In this document: positions 28,823 to 39,060 of the stretch, one piece after another
Position numbering within the stretch: position 1 is the stretch's first letter
Layout of the letters: each line of letters starts with the position of its first letter
Assembly: GCF_032163505.1 (NCBI RefSeq)
Contig: NZ_CP134147.1
Location: 772,501-836,500 of the forward strand
Origin: Streptococcus parasanguinis
GTDB lineage: Bacteria > Bacillota > Bacilli > Lactobacillales > Streptococcaceae
Direction: 5' to 3'
DNA length: 64,000 bases
Translations under genes and position numbers: made by a program
Notes under the pieces: generated by a model
The model's database searches: none
The model's input: the letters and a program-made list of their open reading frames with translations, nothing else
Told to the model about the DNA's origin: nothing

Positions 28823-28935
28823 ATCCCTATTTTTTTGAACAAGTATTTACAAATTCTTAGCAAATTTTCAGATAAAGTTGCAATCATCAAGGGGACAGGG
28901 TATAATAGCATAAATAGAAAATAAAGGAGATTTAC

Positions 28936-29643
28936 ATGAATCAGTATCCTTTGGTCTACTTGGACCATGTGACAAAGAATTATGGGCATGAAGTTGCTCT
29001 CATGGATGTTAGTTTGAACATCCAACCTGGCCGTATTATTGGCCTTTTGGGGCCCAATGGTAGCGGGAAAACAACCATCATTAAATTGATTAATGGTTTG
29101 TTGCAACCAAGCCTTGGAAATATCTATATTCATGGGCAATTACCATCCCCTGCTTCTAAAAAAGTAGTTTCCTATTTGCCAGATACAACTTATCTGAATG
29201 AAAATATGAAAATTATTGATGCTATTCGCTATTTTCAAGATTTTTATGCAGATTTTAATGTCCAACGAGCTTACCAATTGCTCAACGATTTGCATTTGCA
29301 TCCAAATCAAAAATTGAACAGCCTTTCAAAAGGGAACAAGGAAAAAGTGCAATTGATTTTGGTGATGAGTCGTGAAGCGGACTTGTATGTTCTTGATGAA
29401 CCAATCGGTGGGGTTGACCCAGCAGCGCGTGATTATATTTTGCGGACCATTATTCAAAACAGACGTCCAAACTCTTCTGTCTTGATTTCTACTCACTTGA
29501 TTGCTGATATTGAGCAAGTTTTGGATGAGGCCATTTTCATCAACCAAGGAAGAATCCTCTTGCATGAAAATACGACTGTTATGCGCAATCAACACGGAAA
29601 ATCAATCGATGAGATCTTCCGTGATCAATTCCGTGTTTATTAG
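28936..29643 (+). CDS. ABC transporter ATP-binding protein (export type)
   Basis: 235 aa, one ABC domain: Walker A GPNGSGKTT, signature LSKGNKEKVQL (an SKG variant of LSGGQ), Walker B LYVLDEPIGGVDP, and a conserved His in STHL. The YtrB-like layout and the following permease suggest an exporter; the substrate is unknown. It has its own promoter (TATAAT at about 28902) and SD AAAGGAG. No GntR regulator gene lies next to it, unlike Bacillus ytr operons. Confidence 0.9.
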   Translation: MNQYPLVYLDHVTKNYGHEVALMDVSLNIQPGRIIGLLGPNGSGKTTIIKLINGLLQPSLGNIYIHGQLPSPASKKVVSYLPDTTYLNENMKIIDAIRYFQDFYADFNVQRAYQLLNDLHLHPNQKLNSLSKGNKEKVQLILVMSREADLYVLDEPIGGVDPAARDYILRTIIQNRRPNSSVLISTHLIADIEQVLDEAIFINQGRILLHENTTVMRNQHGKSIDEIFRDQFRVY

Positions 29644-29652
29644 GAGGACCCC

Positions 29653-30447
29653 ATGTTTGGTAAATTATTAAAATATGAATTTAAATCGACAGCTAAGTGG
29701 TATTTATTGATCACCCTGATCGCACTAGGTTTGTCAGTGATTACAGGTGTTATTGGTGGAAGTGCTACAAACGGTTTTGTGGATATGGAAACCAATAGTA
29801 TGCAAATCATAACGGGGACTCTTGGGATTCTCATTTTTGGAGGAGTCATTGGTCTTTATCTTAGTAACTACTATATTATTATCCGTCGTTTCTATTCCAA
29901 CATATACGGACGTGAAGGTTACTTGACCTGGACCCTTCCAGCTAGCCCGCATGCGATCATTTTGTCTAAATTTGTGGGAGCTTTAGTAGCGAGTCTTTAC
30001 TGCCTATTCCTTCTATTTTTTAGTGGTTTTATCACAATTATTGTGATGGGTGCTGTCATTGGACAAGACCTCTCTCCTGTATTTAGTATTATCGCTGAGG
30101 CTTTTAGTCATTCTATTGCTTATTGGATTATCGTTTGGTGGATTTTTACCACAGCCTCAGGGATCTTCCTATTTTATGTATCGATCGCACTTGGCCAACT
30201 CTTCCAAAATCGTCGTGGATTTAAGGCTATTCTGTTTTTCTTTCTCTTGTGCATTGTTTTAAGTATCATCGGTACAGCAGTCAATCCATTAAAAGATTCA
30301 TATGCTGTCGGATATGCATTGGTTTATGGAAATATTGATGATTTTGGACCTAACTTCATCCCAGGCCTCATCTATGAAGTCATCAAGATTGTTTCTATGT
30401 ACTTCACCATTCACTATATCAGCAAGTATAAGTTGAATCTTCAATAA
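29653..30447 (+). CDS. ABC transporter permease (ABC-2 like)
   Basis: 264 aa with six predicted transmembrane helices and a short cytoplasmic N-terminus (MFGKLLKYEFKSTAKWY), a typical start of ABC-2 permeases. It begins 9 nt after the ATPase gene with an AGGAGG SD, so the two form one transporter. The substrate is unknown. A strong terminator separates it from the tmRNA gene. Confidence 0.88.
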   Translation: MFGKLLKYEFKSTAKWYLLITLIALGLSVITGVIGGSATNGFVDMETNSMQIITGTLGILIFGGVIGLYLSNYYIIIRRFYSNIYGREGYLTWTLPASPHAIILSKFVGALVASLYCLFLLFFSGFITIIVMGAVIGQDLSPVFSIIAEAFSHSIAYWIIVWWIFTTASGIFLFYVSIALGQLFQNRRGFKAILFFFLLCIVLSIIGTAVNPLKDSYAVGYALVYGNIDDFGPNFIPGLIYEVIKIVSMYFTIHYISKYKLNLQ

Positions 30448-30455
30448 AAACAGTT

Positions 30456-30507
30456 AATTGAACAAGGAGCTCCCCAGTGGAAGCCTTCTTGTTCAATTTT
30501 TTTTTTT
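30456..30507 (+). terminator. Terminator of the ABC exporter operon
   Basis: AATTGAACAAG (30456-30466) pairs with CTTGTTCAATT (30488-30498), followed by about ten T. Confidence 0.92.
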
Positions 30508-30534
30508 GCATTTTTAGCTACATTTTGATATACT
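30506..30534 (+). promoter_or_regulatory. Promoter of ssrA
   Basis: -35 TTGCAT (30506-30511), 17-nt spacer, -10 TATACT (30529-30534). It overlaps the T run of the previous terminator. The start would be about 9 nt before mature tmRNA. Confidence 0.75.
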
Positions 30535-30549
30535 AATTGTATTCGTTTT

Positions 30550-30895
30550 GGGGTCGTTACGGATTCGACAGGCATTATGAGGCATATTTTGCAACTCATC
30601 TAGCGGATGTAAAACGCCAGTTAAATATAACTGCAAAAAATAATAATTCATACGCTTTAGCTGCCTAAACACCAGCAGGCGTGACCCGATTCGAATCGCT
30701 CGTGTTTGATGACAGGTCTTAATTTTAGCGAGATACGATCTAGCTTGGTCTAGGAGTTAGATAAGAGATTGATAGACTCGCAGGTACAGGGCTTGAGTTA
30801 TGTGTCATGTAGCTGTTAAAAGAAGACATAACCTATGGTTGTAGACAAATATGCTGGCAGGTGTTTGGACGTGGGTTCGACTCCCACCGGCTCCA
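30550..30895 (+). ncRNA. ssrA: tmRNA (transfer-messenger RNA)
   Basis: 346 nt. The 5' end GGGGTCGTTACGGATTCGAC and the 3' T-arm GGGTTCGACTCCC with the encoded terminal CCA form the tRNA-Ala-like half. The tag frame runs 30633-30668 and reads AKNNNSYALAA then TAA, the standard streptococcal tag. It rescues stalled ribosomes and marks the truncated products for Clp degradation. tRNA-Ser follows 13 nt downstream. Confidence 0.98.
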
Positions 30896-30908
30896 TATTT
30901 TTATTCAT

Positions 30909-30996
30909 GGAAGATTACTCAAGAGGCTTAAGAGGCCGTGTTGGAAACGCGGTAGGCGTGTAAAAGCGTGCGTGGGTTCGAATCCCATGTCTTCCG
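30909..30996 (+). tRNA. tRNA-Ser (anticodon GGA)
   Basis: 88 nt with a long variable arm. The acceptor GGAAGAT pairs with GTCTTCC, the discriminator is G, and the anticodon stem CCGTG/CGCGG holds loop TTGGAAA with anticodon GGA (reads UCC/UCU). The T arm contains GGGTTCGAATCCC. No CCA is encoded. Probably co-transcribed with ssrA. Confidence 0.97.
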
Positions 30997-31004
30997 TTGT
31001 TGAG

Positions 31005-31033
31005 ACATCATTGTGTAGCAGTGGTGTTTTTTT
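31005..31033 (+). terminator. Likely terminator of ssrA-tRNA-Ser
   Basis: ACATCA pairs with TGGTGT (one G-U) and is followed by T7. The stem is short, so some readthrough into dnaE is possible. Confidence 0.6.
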
Positions 31034-31080
31034 GTTCAAAAATGAGTCCTCGAAATAGACTAGTGAGGGAGGAGAGAAAA

Positions 31081-34000
31081 GTGATTGCACAGCTAGATAC
31101 CAAATCAGTCTATACCTTTATGGAAAGTCTTGTGACCATAAAAGACTATGTACAAGTGGCTAAAAGCATGGGTTATAACGCATTGGGAATCATGGATGTA
31201 GATAATTTGTATGGTGCTTATGAATTAATCGAAGTCTGTCAGTCGCATAATATCACCCCTTTAGTTGGTTTGGAGGTTGAACTAAAACTAGATAATGAAA
31301 TGATTCCGTTTCGGATGCTGGCTTTGTCTACTAAGGGCTACCAAAATCTGATGAAGATATCAACTGTTAAAATGATGGGGAAGAGCAATTGGGAGGATGT
31401 GAAGCACCTAACAGAAGGAGTAGCAGTCATTGTCCCAGCTCCTTTTGCTAGCAGAGACCTGCCTCTTGATCTAGATTACTTCATCGGAGTTTTTGCGGAT
31501 ACGCCGGTCCAAGAGTTTAGCCACCCTGTGCTCCCTCTTCATACCGTTCGATTTTTTGAGGCTGGGGATGTGGAAGCCATGCAGATGCTGGCAGCCATCA
31601 AGGACAATCAAAGCTTGACGGAAACAGGACCAATTGATCCGACAACAGTCCTAAAAACTCCTCAGGATTTAAAGAATGATTTTGCAGAGCGATTTCCTCA
31701 AGCCATCACAAATCTGGAAAAACTAGTCCAAGGGATTCAATATGATATTGACACCCAGTTGAAATTGCCTCGCTTCAATCCTCAGAAACCAGCTGTTGAG
31801 GAACTGAGAGAATTAGCTCAAGCGGGTCTCCTTCGAAAGAACTTGACCAGTCCGGTCTATCAAGAACGTCTGGAGCATGAATTAGACATTATTCACCAGA
31901 TGGGCTTTGATGATTATTTCTTGATTGTCTGGGACCTTCTTCGTTTCGGACGGAGTCAAGGCTATTATATGGGAATGGGACGTGGGTCTGCTGTAGGCTC
32001 ACTGGTAGCCTATTCCCTAGGGATTACAGGGATTGATCCTGTGGAGAAGAACCTCCTATTTGAGCGCTTTTTAAATGTGGAGCGCTACACCATGCCGGAT
32101 ATTGATATTGATATTCCTGATATCTATCGTCCAGAATTTATCCGCTATGTGCGAGACCGTTACGGGAGTTACCATGCAGCTCAAATCGTGACCTTTTCAA
32201 CCTTTGGGGCCAAACAAGCCATTCGAGATGTCTTCAAACGTTTTGGGGTACCAGAGTATGAATTGACCTCCATTACCAAGCGGATTGGGTTTAGGGATAC
32301 ACTGACGACAGCTTATGAACAGAATCTAGCTTTTCGACAAGTGATTCATAGCCGAGCAGAATTTGAACGTGGCTTTGAAATTGCCAAAATAATAGAAGGC
32401 CAACCTAGACAAACCTCGATCCACGCGGCTGGGGTTGTGATGAGTGACCAGGATTTGACGGATCACATTCCTCTCAAGTATGGAGAAGACATGTTTGTCA
32501 CCCAGTATGATGCCCATGCGGTTGAAGCCAATGGTCTGTTAAAGATGGACTTTTTGGGTCTGCGAAATTTAACCTTTGTTCAGAAAATGAAGGAAGCCGT
32601 CTATGAAAAGTACCAAGAAGAGATCGTGATTGAAGCCATTGATTTAGAAGATCCAGAAACCTTGGCCTTGTTTGCTGCTGGGGATACCAAGGGGATTTTC
32701 CAATTTGAACAGGCTGGAGCCATTCGCCTCTTGAGACGAGTGAGACCCAATCATTTCGAAGAAGTGGTAGCGACCACCTCTCTCAATCGTCCAGGCGCTA
32801 GTGATTACATTGACAATTTCGTCAAAAGAAAGCACGGCCAGGAAAAAGTTGAGATTTTAGATCCAGCTATTGAAGCAATCTTACGGCCCACATATGGGAT
32901 CATGCTCTACCAAGAGCAGGTCATGCAGGTTGCCCAGCGTTTTGCAGGTTTTAGCCTAGGGAAAGCCGATATCTTACGTCGGGCTATGGGCAAAAAAAAT
33001 GTGGCTGAAATGCACAAGATGGAAGCCGATTTTGTCGCAGGTGCTCTTAAACTTGGGCATACGGAAGAAAAAGCCAAAGAGGTCTTTGCGATCATGGAAA
33101 AATTCGCAGGCTATGGGTTTAACCGTTCTCATGCCTATGCCTATTCTGCCTTGGCCTTTCAGATGGCCTATTTCAAGGTCCATTATCCAGATGTTTTCTT
33201 TGATGTCATGCTCAATTATTCGAGTAGCGATTATCTGACAGATGCTCTCCAGTTTGATTTTAAAGTCGCGCCATTATCCATCAACACCATCCCTTACAGA
33301 GATAAGTTCCAGGATCGGAAAATCTACTTGGGAATGAAAAATATCAAGGGACTCCCAAGAGATTTAGCATATTGGATCATTGACAATCGTCCCTTTGAAA
33401 GTGTCGAAGATTTTATTTTACGACTACCCAATCAGTATCATAAATTGCCTTTGTTAACACCTTTAGTGGAGCTTGGATTGTTTGACATTTTTGAAAAAAA
33501 TAGGCGCAAGGTGCTTCACAATTTGCCGAATTTGTTTGTCTTTGCTGATGAGCTAGGCAGTTTGTTTGCGGATTCTAACTATTCCTGGACAGAAACGGAG
33601 GACTTTAGCCAGGCTGAAAAATATGAGAAGGAAGAGGCCATTATTGGCGTCGGGCTCAGTACTCACCCATTGGTTGCGATTGGGCAAATGAGTCCCTACG
33701 AGATCCAACCAATTTCTCAATTAGTTCAAGGAGAGCAGGCACGCATTCTCATTGAGATACAAAACATTCGAACGATTCGAACCAAGTCGGGTGATCTCAT
33801 GGCTTTCTTACAAGTCAGTGATACCAAGAAAAAATTGGATGTGACCCTTTTCCCTGAAACCTACAATCGATTTTCCTCTTTGATAAAAGAAGGTGGCTTT
33901 TATTACTTGACAGGGAAGATACAAGAGCGTGATGGGCGCTTGCAGATGATTCTAGCAGAGGTGCAACTTGCAACCAATGAAAAGTTCTGGATCCAGTTGC

Positions 34001-34182
34001 TCGATCATCGTCAGGATAAAACAATTCTTTCTATCTTGAAAAAATATCCGGGCCCATATCCTGTGATATTACGCTATGAAGACGAGAAAAAAACTCTTCA
34101 ATTGAAGGGCTATACAGTCCAGAAAAACAAAGAATTGGAAGATGAATTAAAGAATCTCGTTATGAAAACGATTTATCGGTAA
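31081..34182 (+). CDS. dnaE: DNA polymerase III subunit alpha DnaE
   Basis: 1033 aa from GTG 31081, behind GAGGGAGGAG. PHP domain at the N-terminus (about 1-200), then the polymerase III palm with catalytic aspartates in PDIDIDIPD (about 343-351), helix-hairpin-helix and a C-terminal OB domain (about 890-990). Firmicutes use PolC plus DnaE; DnaE extends RNA primers, mainly on the lagging strand. An upstream extension of the frame to 30997 falls in the tRNA terminator and is rejected. pfkA follows with its own promoter. Confidence 0.97.
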   Translation: MIAQLDTKSVYTFMESLVTIKDYVQVAKSMGYNALGIMDVDNLYGAYELIEVCQSHNITPLVGLEVELKLDNEMIPFRMLALSTKGYQNLMKISTVKMMGKSNWEDVKHLTEGVAVIVPAPFASRDLPLDLDYFIGVFADTPVQEFSHPVLPLHTVRFFEAGDVEAMQMLAAIKDNQSLTETGPIDPTTVLKTPQDLKNDFAERFPQAITNLEKLVQGIQYDIDTQLKLPRFNPQKPAVEELRELAQAGLLRKNLTSPVYQERLEHELDIIHQMGFDDYFLIVWDLLRFGRSQGYYMGMGRGSAVGSLVAYSLGITGIDPVEKNLLFERFLNVERYTMPDIDIDIPDIYRPEFIRYVRDRYGSYHAAQIVTFSTFGAKQAIRDVFKRFGVPEYELTSITKRIGFRDTLTTAYEQNLAFRQVIHSRAEFERGFEIAKIIEGQPRQTSIHAAGVVMSDQDLTDHIPLKYGEDMFVTQYDAHAVEANGLLKMDFLGLRNLTFVQKMKEAVYEKYQEEIVIEAIDLEDPETLALFAAGDTKGIFQFEQAGAIRLLRRVRPNHFEEVVATTSLNRPGASDYIDNFVKRKHGQEKVEILDPAIEAILRPTYGIMLYQEQVMQVAQRFAGFSLGKADILRRAMGKKNVAEMHKMEADFVAGALKLGHTEEKAKEVFAIMEKFAGYGFNRSHAYAYSALAFQMAYFKVHYPDVFFDVMLNYSSSDYLTDALQFDFKVAPLSINTIPYRDKFQDRKIYLGMKNIKGLPRDLAYWIIDNRPFESVEDFILRLPNQYHKLPLLTPLVELGLFDIFEKNRRKVLHNLPNLFVFADELGSLFADSNYSWTETEDFSQAEKYEKEEAIIGVGLSTHPLVAIGQMSPYEIQPISQLVQGEQARILIEIQNIRTIRTKSGDLMAFLQVSDTKKKLDVTLFPETYNRFSSLIKEGGFYYLTGKIQERDGRLQMILAEVQLATNEKFWIQLLDHRQDKTILSILKKYPGPYPVILRYEDEKKTLQLKGYTVQKNKELEDELKNLVMKTIYR

Positions 34183-34209
34183 AAACTGCGAAAAATACGA
34201 GAATTTTAG

Positions 34210-35280
<1,071 letters not shown>

Positions 35281-35349
35281 TTTTATTTCATAAATTCGTT
35301 AACCTTGTCTTAAAAAGACAGATATATTTAAAAAGGAGTCATATATATC

Positions 35350-36855
35350 ATGAACAAACGTGTAAAAATCGTTGCAACTTTGGGTCCTGCGGTAGAAATC
35401 CGTGGTGGTAAAAAATTTGGTGAAGATGGATACTGGGCTGAAAACCTTGACGTTGAAGCTTCAGCACAAAACATTGCTAAATTGATCGAAGCTGGCGCTA
35501 ACACTTTCCGTTTCAACTTCTCACACGGTGACCACCAAGAACAAGGTGAACGTATGGCAACTGTTAAACGTGCAGAAGAAATCGCTGGTAAAAAAGTTGG
35601 TTTCCTTCTTGATACAAAAGGTCCTGAAATCCGTACTGAATTGTTTGAAGGTGAAGCTAAAGAGTATTCATACAAAACTGGTGAACGTATCCGCGTTGCT
35701 ACAAAACAAGGCATCAAATCAACTCGTGATGTTATCGCATTGAACGTTGCTGGTGGACTTGACATCTTCGATGACGTTGAAGTTGGACACCAAGTATTGG
35801 TTGACGATGGTAAATTGGGTCTTCGTGTTGTAGAAAAAGACGCTGCAAAACGTGAATTTGTCGTTGAAGTTGAAAATGATGGTATCATCGCTAAACAAAA
35901 AGGTGTCAACATCCCTAACACTAAGATTCCTTTCCCAGCACTTGCTGAACGCGATAACGACGATATCCGCTTCGGTTTGGAACAAGGTATCAACTTCATC
36001 GCGATCTCATTCGTACGTACTGCAAAAGACGTAAATGAAGTTCGTGCAATTTGTGAAGAAACTGGTAACGGTCACGTTCAATTGTTTGCGAAGATCGAAA
36101 ACCAACAAGGTATCGATAATTTAGATGAAATCATTGAAGCTGCAGACGGTATTATGATTGCTCGTGGTGACATGGGTATCGAAGTACCATTTGAAATGGT
36201 TCCAGTTTACCAAAAAATGATTATCACTAAAGTGAATGCTGCTGGTAAAGTTGTTATCACTGCAACAAACATGCTTGAAACAATGACTGAAAAACCACGT
36301 GCAACTCGTTCTGAAGTATCTGACGTTTTCAACGCTGTTATCGATGGTACTGATGCTACAATGCTTTCAGGTGAATCTGCAAACGGTAAATACCCACTTG
36401 AGTCAGTTACAACAATGGCTACAATTGACAAGAACGCTCAAACTCTTCTTAAAGAATATGGACGTTTGAACTCAGATTCATTTGAACGTAACTCTAAGAC
36501 AGAAGTTATGGCTTCAGCTGTTAAAGATGCTACAAACTCAATGGACATCAAATTGGTTGTAACTCTTACTAAGACTGGTCACACAGCACGTTTGATTTCT
36601 AAATACCGTCCAAATGCTGATATTTTGGCATTGACATTTGACGAATTGACAGAACGTGGATTGATGTTGAACTGGGGTGTTATCCCAATGTTGACAGAAG
36701 CTCCATCATCAACCGATGACATGTTTGAAATTGCTGAACGTAAAGCAGTTGAAGCTGGTCTTGTACAATCTGGTGATGATATTGTTATCGTTGCAGGTGT
36801 GCCACTTGGTGAAGCTGTTCGTACAAACACAATGCGTATCCGTACAGTACGTTAA
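35350..36855 (+). CDS. pyk: Pyruvate kinase
   Basis: 501 aa. Motifs: KIVATLGPAV start, LDTKGPEIRTE, active-site Lys in VQLFAKIENQQG, and MIARGDMGIEVP. It makes pyruvate and ATP from PEP in the last step of glycolysis and is probably co-transcribed with pfkA. Codon use is strongly biased to a few preferred codons (GGT, GAA, AAA, CGT), typical of highly expressed genes. Confidence 0.98.
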   Translation: MNKRVKIVATLGPAVEIRGGKKFGEDGYWAENLDVEASAQNIAKLIEAGANTFRFNFSHGDHQEQGERMATVKRAEEIAGKKVGFLLDTKGPEIRTELFEGEAKEYSYKTGERIRVATKQGIKSTRDVIALNVAGGLDIFDDVEVGHQVLVDDGKLGLRVVEKDAAKREFVVEVENDGIIAKQKGVNIPNTKIPFPALAERDNDDIRFGLEQGINFIAISFVRTAKDVNEVRAICEETGNGHVQLFAKIENQQGIDNLDEIIEAADGIMIARGDMGIEVPFEMVPVYQKMIITKVNAAGKVVITATNMLETMTEKPRATRSEVSDVFNAVIDGTDATMLSGESANGKYPLESVTTMATIDKNAQTLLKEYGRLNSDSFERNSKTEVMASAVKDATNSMDIKLVVTLTKTGHTARLISKYRPNADILALTFDELTERGLMLNWGVIPMLTEAPSSTDDMFEIAERKAVEAGLVQSGDDIVIVAGVPLGEAVRTNTMRIRTVR

Positions 36856-36875
36856 TAGACAATTATATCTGAAAG

Positions 36876-36926
36876 CCTTGTTGGTTGATCTGAAAGGATT
36901 GACCGCGAGGTTTTTCTTTTTCTTCT
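36876..36926 (+). terminator. Terminator of pfkA-pyk
   Basis: Interrupted stem in which CCT, GGT and ATC pair with GAT, ACC and AGG, then a T-rich tail. Moderately convincing. Confidence 0.65.
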
Positions 36927-37020
36927 GGTTTGTGTTGATAAGAATTCTCACTAATGCTTACTTTCTCTTTTTTAAAGATCAAAAACATGGTATAATAAAT
37001 AAAAAGGAAGGGAGACATAC

Positions 37021-37581
37021 ATGCCAAGGAGAGATTTAATTAGAAATGTCATCATTGTCGGTGTACTGGTTTTGGCACTGATTTTGCTTCGAATTTTTGT
37101 ATTTCATCCATTTAGTATCAATGATAAAATGGCCAATGCTTCTGTGAAAACTGGAGATCTTGTGGTAGCGACTAGAAATGCTCAGGTAGATCGCAGTGAT
37201 TTGGTCTTATACAAGGTCGGTGGAAAAGAATACCTTGGACGTGTCATTGCCAAAGAAAACGATGAAGTCAGCTACGTAGATGACGTCCTCTATTTGAATG
37301 GACAGGCAACACCAGAACCTTACCTAAATAAAATGCTGAATAAACACTTGGCGGCTCCAACGAGTAATGGGTATTATACGGATGATTTCTTCTTATCAGA
37401 GTTAAAAGGGACCAAGGCTGGTCGTGTACCATCCGATACTTATCTAGTCTTAAATGATAACCGTGGAGATACAGAAGATAGCCGTGAGTTTGGTTATATC
37501 CATAAAAATCAGATCGAAGGAGTCGTGAATCTGCGTCTCTATCCCCTCAATAAATTTGGATTTATAAAAGTGGAAGAATAG
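37021..37581 (+). CDS. Signal peptidase I-like protein lacking the catalytic Ser and Lys
   Basis: 186 aa with one N-terminal transmembrane anchor (about 9-28) and an S26-like extracytoplasmic domain. Aligned without gaps to the SPase box (V-x-G-x-S-M-x-P-T-L-x-x-G-D), the segment INDKMANASVKTGD places Met37 at the nucleophile Ser; in the KRVIG box the general-base Lys is Gly73 (YLGRVIAKENDE). The later NDNRGDTEDSREFG box is well kept, so the fold is probably intact but the protein cannot cleave by the usual dyad. S. pyogenes SipA, a pilus-assembly chaperone, is a known non-catalytic SPase-like relative. The gene sits behind pyk with its own promoter (TGGTATAAT, about 36991); no pilus locus is in the window. 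Confidence 0.85.
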   Translation: MPRRDLIRNVIIVGVLVLALILLRIFVFHPFSINDKMANASVKTGDLVVATRNAQVDRSDLVLYKVGGKEYLGRVIAKENDEVSYVDDVLYLNGQATPEPYLNKMLNKHLAAPTSNGYYTDDFFLSELKGTKAGRVPSDTYLVLNDNRGDTEDSREFGYIHKNQIEGVVNLRLYPLNKFGFIKVEE

Positions 37582-37599
37582 CCGAAAGGCTATTTTTTC
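37578..37599 (+). terminator. Terminator of the signal peptidase-like gene
   Basis: ATAGCC-GAAA-GGCTAT then T6; the stem includes the stop codon. Confidence 0.88.
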
Positions 37600-37603
37600 T
37601 TAC

Positions 37604-37642
37604 AAAAAAACTACTGCAAAAAAGAATTGCAGTAGCTTTTTA
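37604..37642. terminator. Bidirectional terminator, mainly for mntE
   Basis: CTACTGCAA (37611-37619) pairs with TTGCAGTAG (37627-37635); an A7 run on the left and a T run on the right allow use on both strands. Confidence 0.85.
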
Positions 37643-37668
37643 TTCTGGTTAGATTGAGGTAGAGGGTT

Positions 37669-38862
37669 CTATTTTTTCTGTTTACTGGTAATTTGGTGAA
37701 AGACCTTTTGCCAGTGTTCATGACGCCGCCAGAGACTGGTATGGATCTGGTCATTTAACTCATAGCGAATCAATTTGGTCTTTTGACTGATAGATTCAAT
37801 TTCGAAATTCTTAAAGGGAATTTGATGTTCTTCCTGCAAACGGACCAGGTCCTCTTTGTGGCTTTCTTGGCCATACTCATTGATGAGGGTGAAGTTGTCT
37901 GCTAGGAGGGTTTGGTATTCCTGCTGAGCCTGCAAGCGTTCCTCATAGGTCTTTAATTTGAGAAGGACATTGTCCAGAATCTCATCTTCAGGGATAGAAC
38001 TTGGCTCCACATGGACATCGATATCAAAGACGCCAAACTGTTCCTTGAGAAGGCGCTCGACCTCTTCGGTAATAGCATGGCTCTCATAAACAGAGAGGTC
38101 TGGATTCATTTCGATGACGACATCTAGGTAAATGTTGCTTCCGTAAGTCCGTCCCCGTTGGGATTTGACCCGGCTGACCTTTGGCAATTCCAGAATAGCC
38201 GCCTTGTATTTATCCAGGAGACTTTCATCAAAACCATCGGAGAGGCTGAAGGAGGATTCAATGAAAATGTCGTAGGCAGTTTTTAGGATAAAGAAGGTAA
38301 TAACGATGGCCACTAATTGGTCCACAATCGGATAGTTAAGAGCACTAGCTCCAATCGCAACAGAGGTTCCTAAAGAAGTGACCACGTCAGACAGGTTGTC
38401 TTTGGCAGCTGCCTTGAGGGCCTTGGATTGAGCTTTCTTAGCTAAAGTCCGGTTATAAAGATAGACCGCAAACATGACAAGGGCTGATCCAACTCCGACA
38501 ATGGCCCCTAAAGGATCAATGACAGTGGTTTCCCTACTGAGGATTTTCTGAACGGTATCTCGTAGGACATCGAAGCCCACATAAAACATGATGATGGAAG
38601 TTACCAGGCTAGCTAGATCTTCAATCTTCCAATGACCAAATCGGTGGTCGCGGTCAGCTGGCTGGCTGGCCATGCGAATGCCGATGAGAAGGGCGACGTT
38701 ACTGATAATATCGGATAAGTTATTAAAACCATCCGCGACCAAACTGGAGGAGTGAAGGAGATGTCCTGTTGCTAATTTAGCTGCGGAAAGAATCAGGTAG
38801 GCGACAATACTGATCAGGGCTCCACGTTCGGCTAGTTTTAAATTACTTTGTGATTGATTCAC
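37669..38862 (-). CDS. mntE: Cation diffusion facilitator, manganese exporter MntE
   Basis: 397 aa from a GTG start at 38862 (GGAGGAG upstream). Six N-terminal transmembrane helices carry the CDF metal sites DGFNNLSDI (TM2) and KDNLSDVVTS (TM5). A cytoplasmic ferredoxin-like domain and a long streptococcal C-terminal extension (about 300-397) follow. The sequence closely resembles pneumococcal MntE as I recall it, including the PADRDHRFGHWKIEDL loop. It exports Mn2+ to prevent toxicity. Confidence 0.9.
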   Translation of the reverse strand: MNQSQSNLKLAERGALISIVAYLILSAAKLATGHLLHSSSLVADGFNNLSDIISNVALLIGIRMASQPADRDHRFGHWKIEDLASLVTSIIMFYVGFDVLRDTVQKILSRETTVIDPLGAIVGVGSALVMFAVYLYNRTLAKKAQSKALKAAAKDNLSDVVTSLGTSVAIGASALNYPIVDQLVAIVITFFILKTAYDIFIESSFSLSDGFDESLLDKYKAAILELPKVSRVKSQRGRTYGSNIYLDVVIEMNPDLSVYESHAITEEVERLLKEQFGVFDIDVHVEPSSIPEDEILDNVLLKLKTYEERLQAQQEYQTLLADNFTLINEYGQESHKEDLVRLQEEHQIPFKNFEIESISQKTKLIRYELNDQIHTSLWRRHEHWQKVFHQITSKQKK

Positions 38863-38953
38863 TGATAACTCCTCCAGACTTCTGTAGATTTCCTCCTAAG
38901 CGAAAAACTTGGATCGTTGTTGATGAGGAAATATTCGTTCTTCTTAAGCCTTT

Positions 38954-38982
38954 ATTATAGCCTTTTTGAGTGCAAAATTCAA
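38954..38982 (-). promoter_or_regulatory. Promoter of mntE
   Basis: - strand: -35 TTGAAT (38977-38982), 17-nt spacer, -10 TATAAT (38954-38959). It leaves a leader of about 85 nt containing two SD-like stretches (TAGGAGGAAA and CTGGAGGAG), only the second correctly spaced for the GTG. Confidence 0.75.
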
Positions 38983-39060
38983 ATGATGCCAACTGTTTCC
39001 AAAAGGAGAAAGGGCGAAAATGTGGTATAATAGAACGATTGAATGAATGAGGAGTATGAG

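Noticed and set aside
30861..31058. Short ORFs over tmRNA and tRNA-Ser
   Set aside because: They overlap clearly folded RNA genes.
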